From Hydractinia symbiolongicarpus (Eukaryota; Cnidaria; Hydrozoa; Anthoathecata; Hydractiniidae): a stretch of 64,000 nt of DNA. The notes below the pieces were generated by a model that saw nothing but the letters and a program-made list of their open reading frames with translations, was not told the DNA's origin and ran no database searches. The position numbers and the translations under genes are program-made. Positions 8,380 to 20,909 of this stretch are shown here, piece after piece. Position 1 is the stretch's first letter. Every line of letters begins with the position of its first letter. Where the stretch lies: positions 8,062,001-8,126,000 of the forward strand of contig NC_079889.1 of NCBI RefSeq assembly GCF_029227915.1, written 5' to 3'.

Positions 8380-11275
8380 CTAAGGACACCGACATTCATC
8401 AACAATCATGTGATCAATGACCTTCTCGTACATATTTCCTTCATTCCAGTACAAAAGTTTAAGCGACGAGTACTTATATGGCGTGCAACAAACTTTAACG
8501 TCTTTGCGTTTCAACTGACTTGTCGCGGCTTGTAAAATGCCGGCATGCCGATAATTATATTTGTTTTTGCAATGTCCGTTGCAATAATACGCATTATATT
8601 TGTCTGGAGACACCACCCAGTCATCCCAGCCAATGTCTTTAAAGTTAATAACAAATTCAGCTCGGCAGCACGCACTTTTACTAGTGCAATTCTCCTCCGC
8701 AGAGCGTCTTTTTCGTTTGCCGATTTTAGTTTTTGTCGTTAGTTCAAGAAATGGTACGTCGGCTTTTTTGCTTAATTCGAACAAACGATTTTCACTTTCT
8801 ATCTCCAGGATGAAGTCCATATAACTCTCACCCGTGGAGGTTATTCGAATTATATGTTTTGTTATTAGTTCCATGGCATACCAACCAGGTCTTAAACTAC
8901 GGCTTCTACTAATCTGTAGCAATTTTTTCCGGTTTCCAGCAACTTTGTATAGCTTTATCGTTGAGCGTGTTATGTTTTGTCTCGATGCTACGTGTATCCA
9001 TAGCCTCGCTGAATCAACATTTAGGTTGAAGGGTTTGTTTTTAAAACGGACTTGAAGGCATCGCTTGCTTCCACATAAACGGTATCTCTCTAAAGCAAAA
9101 AGAATATGATAAATATACGCTTTTTTCATCAGCAACATCTTACAAGCAATACGGACTCAGCAACTTGCGTGTAACATCCAGCCTGAAGTAAGTTAATAAC
9201 AAAATGACAAAATAACGGGGATTACCAAAACAGCAGTAGTTTTCGAGACGTTCGTTGTTCTAAAAGTCATAACTGACGACAAACGTGATTGAAACGAAGG
9301 TTGATTTTGATATCATCTTAACGAACGCAATAAGCAAAAACGTGGATTTACTCTTGCCACGCAAGTAGATAGCCAGGAGGCAACAATTTGATTAAAACGT
9401 TTTAAGCCAACGTTAAGACACATCATTATGCGTTCAAAAATATAGAGAACTATTAAAGCTACATTTATACTGCAAATTTATTTTACTCAAGTTTTGTCAT
9501 CTTTTTAAAATTTTTTGAAAATGTGTATGTGTGTGCCTAGAATTGGAAAGCAAAAACATTTTCCTTTATAAAAAATCCTGGAGGATTGGGATATAACCAA
9601 ATTGAAGACCGTTGTCACAAGTGGTTTTAATTGAGATAACCCTCTTCGTCAGTGTAATTGATTTGTGCGTGGATTTTGTTAGTCCACCCTTATTATGCAT
9701 CACCAAATTAAATCTAAGTAATAACAATACCTCAGATTGTTTTGTTGCTATTGACAACACCGTTACTATGGCAACTCCCTAACTAGCCTAATGAAAGGAA
9801 AATATCAAAAGTAAATATGTTTAGATACATTGGAGAAGTATTTTAGAAAATATAAAAAAGAAAATGGATGCTAAGACTTATCCATTCTTTCTCGGTTAAG
9901 GTAAGGTTAAAAGTTTTAGGCATAAATAAAAGTCATCTTTTTAAATAACAATACATAGGATTTCTAACTGTAATCTGAAGAACGAAATTTCTAGACATAT
10001 AACAAAACTTTACTAATATCAATCTCGTTCTTAGACTTTTTTACTTTTGTGATGAATCTGACGGTACATAAGGCTAGTCTCTAAAAAAAGGTTGCTACAT
10101 AAATCCTGGCCACGTAAAATTGGTATAAGGAATTGACAATAAATAAATAAAGTTAGTCAATATATGTCTCCCTGAATGCTCGGTCCTGAGAACAAGGTTA
10201 GTTTGACATCCGTTAAGAATATTAAAGAAACGTTTTGTTGAAATTTTGAGTCTATTAACGTATCATTTTTTGTTTAAATTTAGAGTCTAGTTCTAAGTAA
10301 TGCCACCAGTCTATCTGCGTCTATCACAGTTCGTGGTCACACCAACCTTTTATTAAATCATTAAAATTTAAACTATGTAAATAATTTATGGTGCAACCAC
10401 GTTCGTCTTGGTCATCTATAATAACCACCTCTGAGTAATGAAACTCGATCCTTGATTTTTATTTTTATAGCTGCGTGAAAAGTTTAAAATTAATGAGTAT
10501 ATTTTTAACCTCAAGTAACCATGGTAATGTCTTCTTTCATGGTTAATATTTCCTCCTTCTTGGTGAAAAGTGTAACTTGAAGCCTCTCCGGATATATGTT
10601 TGTATAAATAAATGATTTTGTATTAATTGCTTATGTAATAATTGCCAGAAATTCATCAATTGACTTGAAAATTTGATTGTCCTTAAAACGGTATTTTTTT
10701 ATGCGGTTATGGTTATGAATGTAATTAAAAAACGGCTTTTAAAAGATAATAACGAAGACTCATTTAAAAAAAAACAAAATAATGGCCTATAGAACAAGTC
10801 CATCAGCCCCGTTTCCAGGGCTTCTCAGTTTGTTTCGTTCCGATGTAGAACTATGAGGCATTCTGGAAACTTGTTTGCAAGCTGTTTATGACGTTAGAAA
10901 ACTGGACTAAATGGTGTAGTTATAAAAAGTGTTACCTATTTTTCCAATGATATTTACTCGACTTCGCGTGTATCCATCATTTTCTTCATTTTTACGGCGC
11001 CGAATGTCTTCATCCAACATAAAGTTCGACAATATTGCACTTGGAATGTTCGCTCGAGAAAATCGTTCCGATGGCGGTTTAGTTAAACCCAACTTTAGCA
11101 AGATATCACGTTTTATTTTTTCAACTCTCTCCACGTAATTCATTGTTTCGTTATCAACACCACTTTCTCCTGGTCCAATTTCAACGGGCGAATTTTTGGA
11201 GTTGTCTGTTTGAATCGGGTTACCTGACGTACAAGCCACCGCAACAGCCAAAGTAAAAATAATGTGGTAACTCAT
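8380..11275 (-). CDS. TGF-beta superfamily ligand, activin/myostatin-like, two exons
   Basis: Secreted dimeric growth factor precursor of 349 residues. Exon 1 (11275-10936) gives an ATG, a signal peptide (about 1-18) and a prodomain start with the latency-lasso-like KIKRDILLKLGLTKPP. It ends ATAG before GTAAC. Exon 2 (9089-8380) follows TTTTTGCTTTAG. Both borders are phase 1 and join cleanly to a Glu codon at residue 114. The prodomain continues with ARLWIHV and WYAMELI. A furin site RKRR ends at residue 242, releasing a 107-residue mature domain. Mature cysteines sit at 6, 12, 13, 41, 45, 72, 73, 104 and 106: nine in all, the pattern of activins, myostatin and TGF-betas. It includes the inter-chain cysteine in VCC and FKDIGWDDW. 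The C-terminus is CRCP. It would signal through type I/II receptor kinases and Smads. The exact subfamily (activin, GDF8/11 or TGF-beta proper) needs a tree. Confidence 0.93.
9090..10935 (-). other. Intron of the TGF-beta ligand gene
   Basis: Bounded by minus-strand GTAACAC at 10935 and TTTTTGCTTTAG ending at 9090. Nothing else recognisable lies inside; the 64-codon frame at 9566-9760 appears random. Confidence 0.85.
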
Positions 11276-11342
11276 GATAACTTTAGTTGAAATGTGTTAT
11301 CACTTCAGCCACGGAATCACTCCAAGTATCTCTAGCACGACG

Positions 11343-11350
11343 CTTTTATA
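11343..11350 (-). promoter_or_regulatory. TATA box of the TGF-beta ligand gene
   Basis: The minus strand reads GGCTATATAAAAGCG, a strong TATA element, about 70 bases upstream of the ATG at 11275. That predicts a start site near 11315-11320 and a 5' UTR of about 40 bases, consistent with exon 1 being the true first exon. Confidence 0.65.
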
Positions 11351-14300
11351 TAGCCTGCTAAGTGATATTGAACACCCTCCATCTGAGAGACTATTTCATC
11401 GTGGGTGTTATTCTCACTACATAGAACTTCATTTTTTACTTTTCTTTTTTTAAAAAACACATAATTGAGCAGATATTAAGATTTTTATTGCGCGAACGCA
11501 ATTGGATAACTATCACAATGCTTGATTGTAATTAGTTGATCGTAGGCTAATTCTGATTGGATAGTTGCGACATTTTATCGCGTAGTGATTTCCTTTCAAA
11601 GCATGCTTCGCCACGCTATTAAAAGTAAGAACAAAAATACGCTGTTTGGAATTTGAGGCGTGGTTGCTACGCTGAAGAATGATTTTTTTGTTCATTACTT
11701 TTGTTAAAAATGTATGTAGGGAGGAGTAAATTTTTATGCGAAGGGCAGGGCAGTTTTTTTATCTGTTTTTATTGAATTAAAAGTAACTAAAAAAAACCTG
11801 CATGCGTGTTATCACACATCGCGAAAAAGATAGAGCTAATGAGTTGATGAAATTAAACTTTTAAAAAGTGAAGAAAAATACAGTGCGAATCTGTGTTTGA
11901 CCAAGGTACACGTCTCGATAAAAATAACCTTATGTTGTCTGTCTGTTTAAAACGGGTACCCTGCAGTTTTATTTCAAACCTCGTCTGAGTAATTTTATTA
12001 CTTCGTGTAAACAGGCGGACAAAATGCACGAAGTATTCATCAAAAATGCGATGACCTGGACTTGAATATTCTGTGTTTTCAATATAGTTCCACGCAAATT
12101 AAGTCCCAAACCCCTACAGGGTAATTCAATTATTTCAATGCTGACATGCGAACAGGGAAGCTTAAAATAGCAATGCGGGACATGTACGATGGGTGAATTT
12201 CCGTTCACTTTTTAATGGGCTAACTAATAGTTATAATTAAAAGAGCTAAGATGCATAAACAAACTGTATCTTTTCTAAGTATCTTTTTTACAGAACCTTC
12301 GAATTTTAAAGGAATAGATATCCTTTTTGATAGGAAAGTGAAATGTCGAAATTTATAAGCTTTATACTATATATAAGCAATAGTGAATAACCAAATATAT
12401 TTTTACACTTTATTCTTCATCGGCTTGCATAGGTGCTATTAAGTTACAGCTTTAGAAAATTATTGAAATCCGCAAATCCTCAAAATTAAAATTAAAATTT
12501 GTAGCTATATATTTATATATTCCACTTCAAGAATTAAGATTTTTGGGAATTTCGAATCATTTTGAAAAAAAAATGCACATCTGAAAGAACTGCTTGGTAA
12601 TATAAGTTAATATTCTCTTCGATTCTCGAGCATAAGAAGTTTGGTGAACTAAAACACCGAGTTAGACAAATACTAGAATATTATAATGACATAGAACGTC
12701 CCTAGGAGCTAAGTGAGAAAATTGTACTCAGATTGTACTCATTTTTTTCTGTCTTAAACGATTCCAATCTTAGCTCCAGTTTTATGAGAGTTTTAAAGCA
12801 CGCAAGACATGTTTTTCGTACATCAACAAAACATTCCTCGTTTCGTTTGACTTTTGTATTCCGGCCTTTTTATATTTTCTCTTTATTTTTGTAGAAAGTA
12901 GCAAGAGGAACTAGAAAACAGGAAACGAAACAATTGGAAAAGTTAGAAGAATGATTATATTTGTTTCATCGCCCTCCGTTATTCCTGGACGTTAAAGAAT
13001 AAGAGAAGCTTTGTGAGATTTAAAATGGAATACAAAGTACACACATCAGAATTTTATTGGATTTAATACATTGCTCTTATGCGTGACATGTTGAGTCAAT
13101 TTCGTGTAAGGTGTGGTGACACAAACTTGTTGGATGTGGCTTATCGGTGAGTAAATTGGAAGTAACAAGCATGGATTTTTCAGACAATCGGTTATTAGAT
13201 ATTGCGTGAAATAAAAAAAAATAAAGAATTGAATAAATTATTAATATTAAACAAGAAGGCTTAAACTTGCAAGATAATTCAATGCACGAATATTTGTTTT
13301 GTTGTTGACAACAAGGTAACTATGTATTGTCTTTCATACTTTTCCTCAGAGAAAAACGTGAAAGAGGTCTAGGGACGAAAAAACTGTCTGGGGATTTTGT
13401 CTTATCAAAATGGAAAAGTACACCGCGAATGAAATAAGGGTGGTTAAAATTTTTGTCACGCAATCAAAACAAAAATGCGTCTATAATTTAGTTCCACCAT
13501 AGCAGTGGTACGAATATTTAGTAAAAACCTTGTGGAGCAAATATGAAGAGTTAAAGTTTTGTAAGAGAAAGTATTTTAGCTCAAAAAAAAGTTTTGTCTC
13601 TTGGGTAAAATTTCATCACTTCCTCTTGAGGGAAATGAAAAGTTTCGTTCATTTTGATTTTTTTCTATATTATCAAACAATGTTTCCTTTCACCTGGAAT
13701 GCAAGTGAAATCTTTGTCAGCTTTGTTGGTGCTTTAACCTCCTCTACCCACTTCTTAGAAGTTGCGGTAACAAAATCAAGCTCAAATATCACTTCCTTAT
13801 CACGTTATACAATATTCTCTAGTGTAATTACCAGTAAGTTCATCTAATTAGGGCTGCCTGGCAAAGTATGGCAAGTTTATTTTAAAAAACGGAGGGTTTC
13901 GTAATTAAAAACACCATTATAATCTCTTCTATGATTTTAATAATAACCCCCGTCCAAGTAAATTTCATTACTTATGTTAACAGGCCGAAAGGTTGCACGA
14001 AGTGATACGGAAAATATGAACGACGGTCGATTCACTGTTGAATTTTTCACGACCTAACGACTTTTGTCAGTGTAATATATCTTTCTAATTCTATAATTCA
14101 AATATATTTTTAAAAAATCCCTTTATAATAATTTCGGCAAATTCCACAAAATATCTCGTCAGGGAGAAAATTCGTCAACTAAAACTTCATCACACTTCTC
14201 AGACGAAATGTTCCTAAATTAAAGCAACCCACCTGACTTCTACTCTATTGTTGCAGTTTTTGCGCAGTGATTTGAATTTAGTGTTAGGGAAAGGAGGGGA

Positions 14301-15816
14301 TTAGAAACACGAAAGGTGAGCAGGTGGTAGAGTTTTTTTAAAGCACTTGTCACCTCTTTATTGTCTTTTTGAAAATTAGAAATTTTATTGCTCCATTGAC
14401 ACGTGTTTAATCACGTGACACATGGAAAAACGCACATTTCCCAATTACGCAAATTTTATTTTAATTTTATGTTCACTATATATAAGATATAAATCATTTA
14501 AATATTTTAATTTAAAAATTTAAAAAGTATGTATCGGTAAAGATAAAGCTTTTGGTAAGTAAGCTTACTTCATTACGTATCATAATATATTTTTTAAGAT
14601 TACTTACGAAAAGCTTCGTTTTCATAAATCCATACCTTGTAAATTTTTAAAATTAAATTGTCTATGTTTTACTAGTCATTTTGCATGGAGAGATCGGAAA
14701 TTCGCATGTCCCGAATCGGTATTATTTCCTGCATCCTTGTTAATATATTACCTTGAAATAATGACATCACTTTGTGAGAGGTTCGAGATAAAGCTCACGT
14801 AGCAATTTTTAAACAAACAGACAAAATGACAGCATTATTATATAGATTTAACATTCCAAATAAAACTCTGTTTCCTGGTTTGAATTTCTATATGCACTTT
14901 TTTTGCTTGTATCTATTTTAATCTCCACTGGTATCCCAATATTTTTATCAGAAAAGATGACAGATTGAAATAGCGGTTCTTTATATGCGCTTTTCTCCAC
15001 ATAATTTCTAACATAATTTGCAATACATCTTTCTCCCCTTTTCCAAAATTGAATCCTAAAACACAATTTTACTTTTACTGAAAAAATGAACAATATTTAT
15101 CCTCTACTTTTTAACTCGTGCTTCCCAACCTCGAGAAAGTTTACAAATGGGTGCGTGTCGCTAAAATGCATTTATTTGGCAAAATATATTTTTTGCCATA
15201 TCGCAACATTGAAAATTTCTTTAGAGGCACGGTAAAACAGAAAAACATACGATTTTGAAGACAAATTTTTATTCTCTTTCTTAAAATTTAATTCATCTTT
15301 TTTAAACAAATCACTTCATAAATTTTGATATGACCAAAAAATATCAAAATTAGGTAGTTTACATATAACACTCTTTTGGTTTTTCCTCAATTCTAGCTTT
15401 ATCCATGGATGATACCTTCATGCTCTATCAAAAGACGAAAAAAGCTTTTTGATGAAGTGAATTTAAAAACTGTCACTTTTATAGGGTGGACAAGGAGAGG
15501 TGTAACACAAAGTTGGTGTTTTTATGTCTCGGTCAGCAAGATACTACAAGGCAAACCAAATAGTTTGAAAGCCATCCCAAATAGTATGAATTAGACATGT
15601 ATGTATGCAAAAAAAAAAGAATTATTTTAGTAGATGATAATTTTCATAAGTAATAGTTGGCCAAGAGGGGAGAAAATGTTGAAATCTTAAACCCAACTTT
15701 TACTTACGGAACTTAACTTACGGAATTCAACTGTAGCACAATCATTCTCCCGCAAAGGACAATAATAATTTGCGTAAAAAGGCCATTGATTGTGTGAATC
15801 GGGATTTTCTACCTAT
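11351..15816. other. Long gene-poor AT-rich stretch
   Basis: No gene recognised. Open frames at 11969-12208 (-), 13530-13847 (+), 14848-15093 (-) and 15409-15594 (+) lack domains, biased composition or convincing splice borders. A small palindrome CACGTG..CACGTG lies near 14400-14417. Confidence 0.45.
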
Positions 15817-15876
15817 CACGCACACAGGAAGAGCACCCACATTGGACACGCACACAGGAAGAGTACCCACATTGGA
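15817..15876. repeat. Tandem duplication of a 30-bp unit
   Basis: Two head-to-tail 30-base units starting CACGCACACAGGAAGAG at 15817 and 15847 differ at a single base (GCACCC versus GTACCC). Minus-strand open frames across it are explained by the duplication. Confidence 0.75.
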
Positions 15877-16299
15877 GACGTCTATAAATTTCTTTGACGA
15901 CGAAACGAACCGTAGACGACACAACAGTACGTGTTGTGAAACGTGACGAGGATATCAGTTTGTGGTAAGAAATGCCGCAAATGGATGCGAAACTCATTTC
16001 AAGGAGTACCATCTCACAAATACGGGATGTTTGTGGTTTTTAAATTCCATCATTAATTCCAAGTAAGTACTAATAGTTCTTTGCACAATGTGGATTCTGT
16101 GTCCTTATTGCATAAAGCAATTATACATCATTATTGTGTATTCAATTTCTCTCACGTGTGAAAAATACCTGTGCTGTGGACCAAATCATTACCATGTGTT
16201 TATGTAGCACACCTCCTAACCACTCCGCGTATTGCCATGTTGTTGAGCATTTTCTTAATTCATCAAAGATGAACGGTGCAACTCAAATGAACCTGTATA

Positions 16300-17024
16300 C
16301 CTTTTGACAAACAGAAGAGCCATTAATTCAATGCTTGTACAATGAGATGCAGCAATTTATGAACTTCAAAATTTGTTAACCTAGAGGTAATTCGAAATCT
16401 GAAAGCTGAAGAACTCTCGTTTGCAAAATTAAACATTTGCTTGCAAAACCAAAAAGATGATGCAGTTTACGACTACTGTGTTAAATGGTTACCGCTTGAT
16501 GATCCTCTTTATAAAGGTAGTAAATTCATTGAATTTTCAAATAGAGCATCAAGTAATCTTGATGAACTAACCGACCTTGTTACCAAATTTCCATCCAGAT
16601 TTAATTATTTAATTAGTGATCCTGTGCAACTAGATCTGTTAGAAGAAGAAGTACAACCCTACCAGTCTATGTTTGCGACAGAAGTTCTGAGGAATGTCTG
16701 GGAGGAGTCAGTAGTGCGAACCAGCAAGAAAAAATCGTATCATAGAATGGATATGGTGTGGAAACCATCTTCGCATTCTTTCTTCTGAAGATACCTCACA
16801 GCAACGCGGCTGAAGAAAGAATTTTTTCGATGATAGGTAAAAACGCTACAAAATATAGATCAAGTCTAGACCACTCAACATCGTTAAATTCCATAATGCT
16901 CATAAAAATGAATCGAACAGAACATCTCCAACCTTGTTACCGCCGGAAAATACCCGATTATTTATTAAAACAATGTAAATCTTCATGTAGACAATATAAT
17001 CTAGTTCATTCATCTAAGGAATAA
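16300..17024 (+). pseudogene. hAT-family transposase, C-terminal relic
   Basis: Recognisable protein runs in shifted frames. IQCLYNEMQQFMNF lies at 16326-16370, NLEVIRNLKAEELSFAKLN from about 16380, and a 115-codon frame follows (16441-16788) with YCVKWLPLDDPLY. A second frame (16758-17024) has PHSNAAEERIFSMIGKN and RSSLDHSTSLNSIMLIKMN. The last is the hAT C-terminal dimerisation-type region, where transposase monomers pair. At least two frame changes (near 16370 and 16760) break the gene, and the N-terminal zinc finger and most of the catalytic core were not found. It is a dead DNA-transposon copy. Confidence 0.75.
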
Positions 17025-17761
17025 ATTATCATTTGATAGTTTTTTTTATTTCGTTAACCATTTCATTGTTTAATGTTGTAAAGTGGTCGCAAACTACACA
17101 GCAGTAATTATTATAGCAGGATTTTATTAATATGTATTTACGGTATGAAATTCGTCTGGTGGAAAACAGCCTTAAACCTTGTACTGCCAACCATAGTGGC
17201 TACTTACTGAGACTCTATAATAAGTTTACCAAATCTCCCCGTTTAAAGGAATTCAGGGTTGGAAGGTATGTACTTGTATAATGTTAAAAACGTAGTTTCG
17301 TATTAAATTACAATCGATTTAATTATAAATATGTTTGGAAAGTTTTCGGCAGAAAAGCACTAAATATGGCGAAAACCAGCAGACACACATGCTGCAGCAA
17401 TGTTGTATTCAAGTTGCTTTTATATCGAGACGTTGCGCACCTTAATTTGAACATTGTAGTAATGTTACGTCTGCAACGTTGTTTAGGTTATATCGTAACA
17501 GCGTTGTAGGAATGTTGTAAGATTTTTTGAGAAATAACGTAAAACTGTGGTCGTTGCAAAAATGTTTTAACATCATCATATAAGCGATTATCAAGTAGTT
17601 TTATTTATCAACAAGTAAAATTGATTTATATGAAAATTTTTACTAAGTAGCGAAAAAACGTCATTATAAATTATTAAACATTTACTTTTGATCAGCGATC
17701 TAATAAAAAGGACCTACAAAATTGCCACCTGGGCAAAAATATGGCGCAGGGAACGGAAAAA
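17025..17761. other. Non-coding stretch with ATGTTGCAACGTTG-like motifs
   Basis: No gene. Repeated short motifs built on TGTTG and CAACGTTG occur at 17390-17530 and again at 17990-18180 on either side of the perfect hairpin, suggesting arms of one larger degenerate repeat. Confidence 0.4.
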
Positions 17762-17815
17762 AAGAATGGGATCTAATGGCGCGAAAAGGTAATCGCGCCA
17801 TTAGATCCCATTCTT
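17762..17815. repeat. Perfect 23-bp inverted repeat with 8-base loop
   Basis: Arm 17762-17784 and arm 17793-17815 are exact reverse complements, with core ATGGGATCTAATGGCGCGA, around the loop AAAGGTAA. It is GC-richer than its surroundings. A stem of this size could be a small-RNA precursor, a fold-back transposon centre, or a recent palindromic duplication. Nothing in the sequence decides between them. Confidence 0.9.
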
Positions 17816-18098
17816 CTAAAAAAATTAGTAAGATTTTGACTTTGTTATGGGGAGAGTTGCTTGGATTTTTATTTCTTGTTAACTTTGTATTTTTGATAGT
17901 TGATTTGAAATTAAAAAAGAAAAATGGTTTTAAGACTTTAAATAGCTTGCTAACTAGCTAGATATCTGTCTAAGTAGACATTTTCAAGGTTGTTGCTACA
18001 ACATTTGTATCGCTTTGACGCTGTATAACTGTTGCCAGGTTGAGTTGTTACAACGTTGCTGAAATGTTGTGAATTCATGTTACGATAAATCCCATTCG

Positions 18099-18164
18099 TA
18101 ACCTTCATGCAACGTTATTCTAACATCGGGAATAACCTTCATGCAACGTTATTCTAACATCGGG
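18099..18164. repeat. Tandem duplication of a 34-bp unit
   Basis: Two units beginning TAACCTTCATGCAACGTTAT start at 18099 and 18133 and are essentially identical, which implies a recent duplication. Confidence 0.8.
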
Positions 18165-19982
18165 AGTAATTGTTGTTGCAACATTGCTGCAATAAATTTT
18201 GTCTGCTGGAAAATCAAGGTTGTTCTTAAAGAGATTGTAGCAATAGCACATGCTCTTACGAGTAACTGGAATGGTATGGTAACCATTGGCTTTGGTAGCA
18301 ACTTTACAAACTTCAATCTGCAAGCTGGCGAGTAAACTTGACTGAGGCAAAACCGTTAAATTAATCCTCGGACTTACATAAAATCAAAATACAACCGAAG
18401 TCCAAAAAACGCAACGCATAGTCTGAAATGTATCCAGTAGTAGTGCAGCTTAGAGTATCTACTAAATATGTTGAGACAAGGCGGCAACCTTTAACGTATG
18501 TCCCTACAAGTAAATATGTCCATTATTTCTGTATTAGGTACACGCAACTTGAACTTGCAAAAATTCACTTGTCAATACTCATAGCGGACTTTGGATGTTA
18601 AGTTTTTTGATTACATCCTAACTCTTAAAATGTGCTAATAGTTAAGAACGTCAAATTTCGGGTTTTTATGAGCCTGGACGTAGATTATTCCGTAAAAAAG
18701 ACGTATTAGGATTTGAGACTGGCGCAATTTGAACGCTTTGAGTTTTGATGGTTTTTGCCAACTTTGTAAAATAGCAAAAACTTTCGTAAGTGGTAGCCGC
18801 TACTAAAAAATTATTTAGCTACTAAGTAATGTGCAGATTCTTGTTTTGCATTTTTGGGAGAGCTGTATAATCTTTGTTAAAGCAAGTTTGGTTTAACTTA
18901 ACTAGAGTATTAATGCTACAGTTAAGTTCAACCAAATCGTATGTACTTAAAAATCTGTTGGACAAAAATGTTCCTTTTTTGAGTTTAAATAATTGTATTT
19001 ATGCTTATTAAACTTAAGAGATACCCTTACCCTTTTAACTAAACGCGGCATATATTGTTTGTATTTTAACATCTGTGTATTTGTACAAGATTAAATGTTT
19101 TTAAACCTAACTTTTGTTTATTTTATGTTTATTAAAAATAATTTCTTTTCTTGTAACTTTTTGATCGGAAACCGACGTTGTTTAAAGCCAGAAATTTCTG
19201 GATTTTAATTAATTGATTAATGCTAATATGTTTTAAAACAGAGCAAGATACCTCGAAAACTGTTTTTAATATTTCTGCTTTTATCTGTTTCCCTATTTAT
19301 GCTATGTTTAATTGACTTACTCCGTGCTGGACTGTTTTCTAGCATTTGTTTTTTTCATTTCTTCGAGGGATTTGTGACTAATACTAATTATGTTTCTTAT
19401 GAAGTGTATGTACGAATTAAAAAAATGTCTCGCTTAAAAAAATATGCTAACAAAAGACTTTACAATGCAACAAGCTGGATAAATTATTTCGAGTATAATC
19501 TTATGTTGAACTCAATAAAAACAGAAAACCAAGCCTCCATTTTCATTGTAATGAAGAACAAATTATGTCAACAAGCAAACGGCTTTTTTTGATAAACAAT
19601 TTCTTGTGAGTTTAAGATAATTATGAAACTTCTTTAAAACGACTAGAAAAGCGTTTTCACAATACGCAATTACAGCTTTCACAGGCACAGGTAACAGTAG
19701 AAGCTTCAACAGTAGAACGTTACCATATCATGGAGTGAGAAGACTTTATGTTATTAGTGGTAGAACATCAATAAGACATTCAGTGAGACATCTCTGTTTA
19801 TGCGAGCTGAACCAAGAACTTAATTCACCATTTTATCTAATGCATTTAGCTAGGTTGTCTTTCAGTGTTCTAGAAAGAAATTACATGGAATATTTTTTCG
19901 ACAAGCTTCAGTTACAAAGATTAATTTCCTGAGACCAAATTTTTACAACATTTAACCTTATTATTATCAACCATCTGCGGCA
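18165..19982. other. Upstream region of the first receptor gene
   Basis: AT-rich. No exon was recognised with confidence. The 97- and 65-codon frames at 19299-19592 and 19735-19932 show no domain. An untranslated 5' exon could lie here. Confidence 0.35.
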
Positions 19983-20909
19983 ATGTTGATCTTTCCATAC
20001 TTCGCTCTAGCTGTCCCACTTTTTCTTCATTTAGTCGGTTGGTATTTGCTATACACGAGAAGTTCAAACATCAGTAAAACACAGAAAGTATTTTTGCTTC
20101 ACTTAAGCATGGCTGAGATTGTATTATGTGTTTTGTATTTATTGAGCATGATCTCACGAGAAATTTATGGAACAGGACATATTGTCACCGCCTTGGCATT
20201 GATTTGTATGTATTCTTTTGTGTCAATGTACGTGCTAATTATGATCTCATTAACGTTGGATCGATTTTTTATGGTATATCTCAATATTAAATATGCTTTG
20301 TACTGGTCAACAACAAGAACAAAAAGGTTGATGACACTCGTGTGGGTAATGGCATTTATGGCTCTAGGCGTGTCTATAACTTACTATCGAAATGATAAAT
20401 GCAGGCTCGAACGCATTAAAGGTGTATATAAATTTACGTCTCCTATTGGCGATTTTTTGTTTTTGATTGTCGCTATAGCTACGTACAGCTACATTGCTAA
20501 GAAAATGCTACAGAGCGAACACGAGAGTGTCGCTCGTTTTACGACGTTGCAGCCGAGAATAACCCGAGTTTCAATTCAAAGTAACGTTAGTGTAATTACG
20601 AATATAAATAGCTCGCAAAGTAATGGCGAAGAGCAATATCACGTAAAACCTAGACGAACGTGTCGTCGTCCAAATAAGCTTTTGTTGCCGACGTTACTTG
20701 TCGCGACGTATACAGTATTTGTCGTCATACCAGATGTGGTTCACTTTTGTATGGATTTGAAATTTCTGACAGAGAATGTAAGCGTTAGACGGCTTTGTGA
20801 CTCAATGTTCTATATTGGACTCGCATCAGACGCAATTATTTATGTAATGCTGGCGACAACAGTGGGGAAACAAATTTTGAACCAGATTTTTAAAGGAAGA
20901 AATTCGTAA
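19983..20909 (+). CDS. Rhodopsin-like (class A) seven-transmembrane receptor, intact
   Basis: A single-exon frame of 308 residues. TM1 begins immediately after the ATG (2-23). TM2 is about 36-56, TM3 70-98, TM4 116-135, TM5 154-175, TM6 232-253 and TM7 273-292. Class A landmarks are present but altered: the TM3 end reads DRF (93-95) instead of DRY, TM2 has LSMAE with Glu45 where Asp is usual, TM6 has a proline in VVIPD (250), and the TM7 NPxxY position reads SDAIIY. The third intracellular loop (about 176-230) is long and basic with many Ser/Thr; the C-tail is short. The N-terminus is almost absent, so an upstream exon is possible. A polyadenylation signal AATAAA lies at 21117-21122. The ligand is unknown. 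A close paralogue lies at 30145-31032 on the same strand. Confidence 0.85.
   Translation: MLIFPYFALAVPLFLHLVGWYLLYTRSSNISKTQKVFLLHLSMAEIVLCVLYLLSMISREIYGTGHIVTALALICMYSFVSMYVLIMISLTLDRFFMVYLNIKYALYWSTTRTKRLMTLVWVMAFMALGVSITYYRNDKCRLERIKGVYKFTSPIGDFLFLIVAIATYSYIAKKMLQSEHESVARFTTLQPRITRVSIQSNVSVITNINSSQSNGEEQYHVKPRRTCRRPNKLLLPTLLVATYTVFVVIPDVVHFCMDLKFLTENVSVRRLCDSMFYIGLASDAIIYVMLATTVGKQILNQIFKGRNS

Noticed and set aside
8353-9055. Several plus-strand frames over the TGF-beta exon
   Set aside because: Antisense shadows of the cysteine-knot exon.
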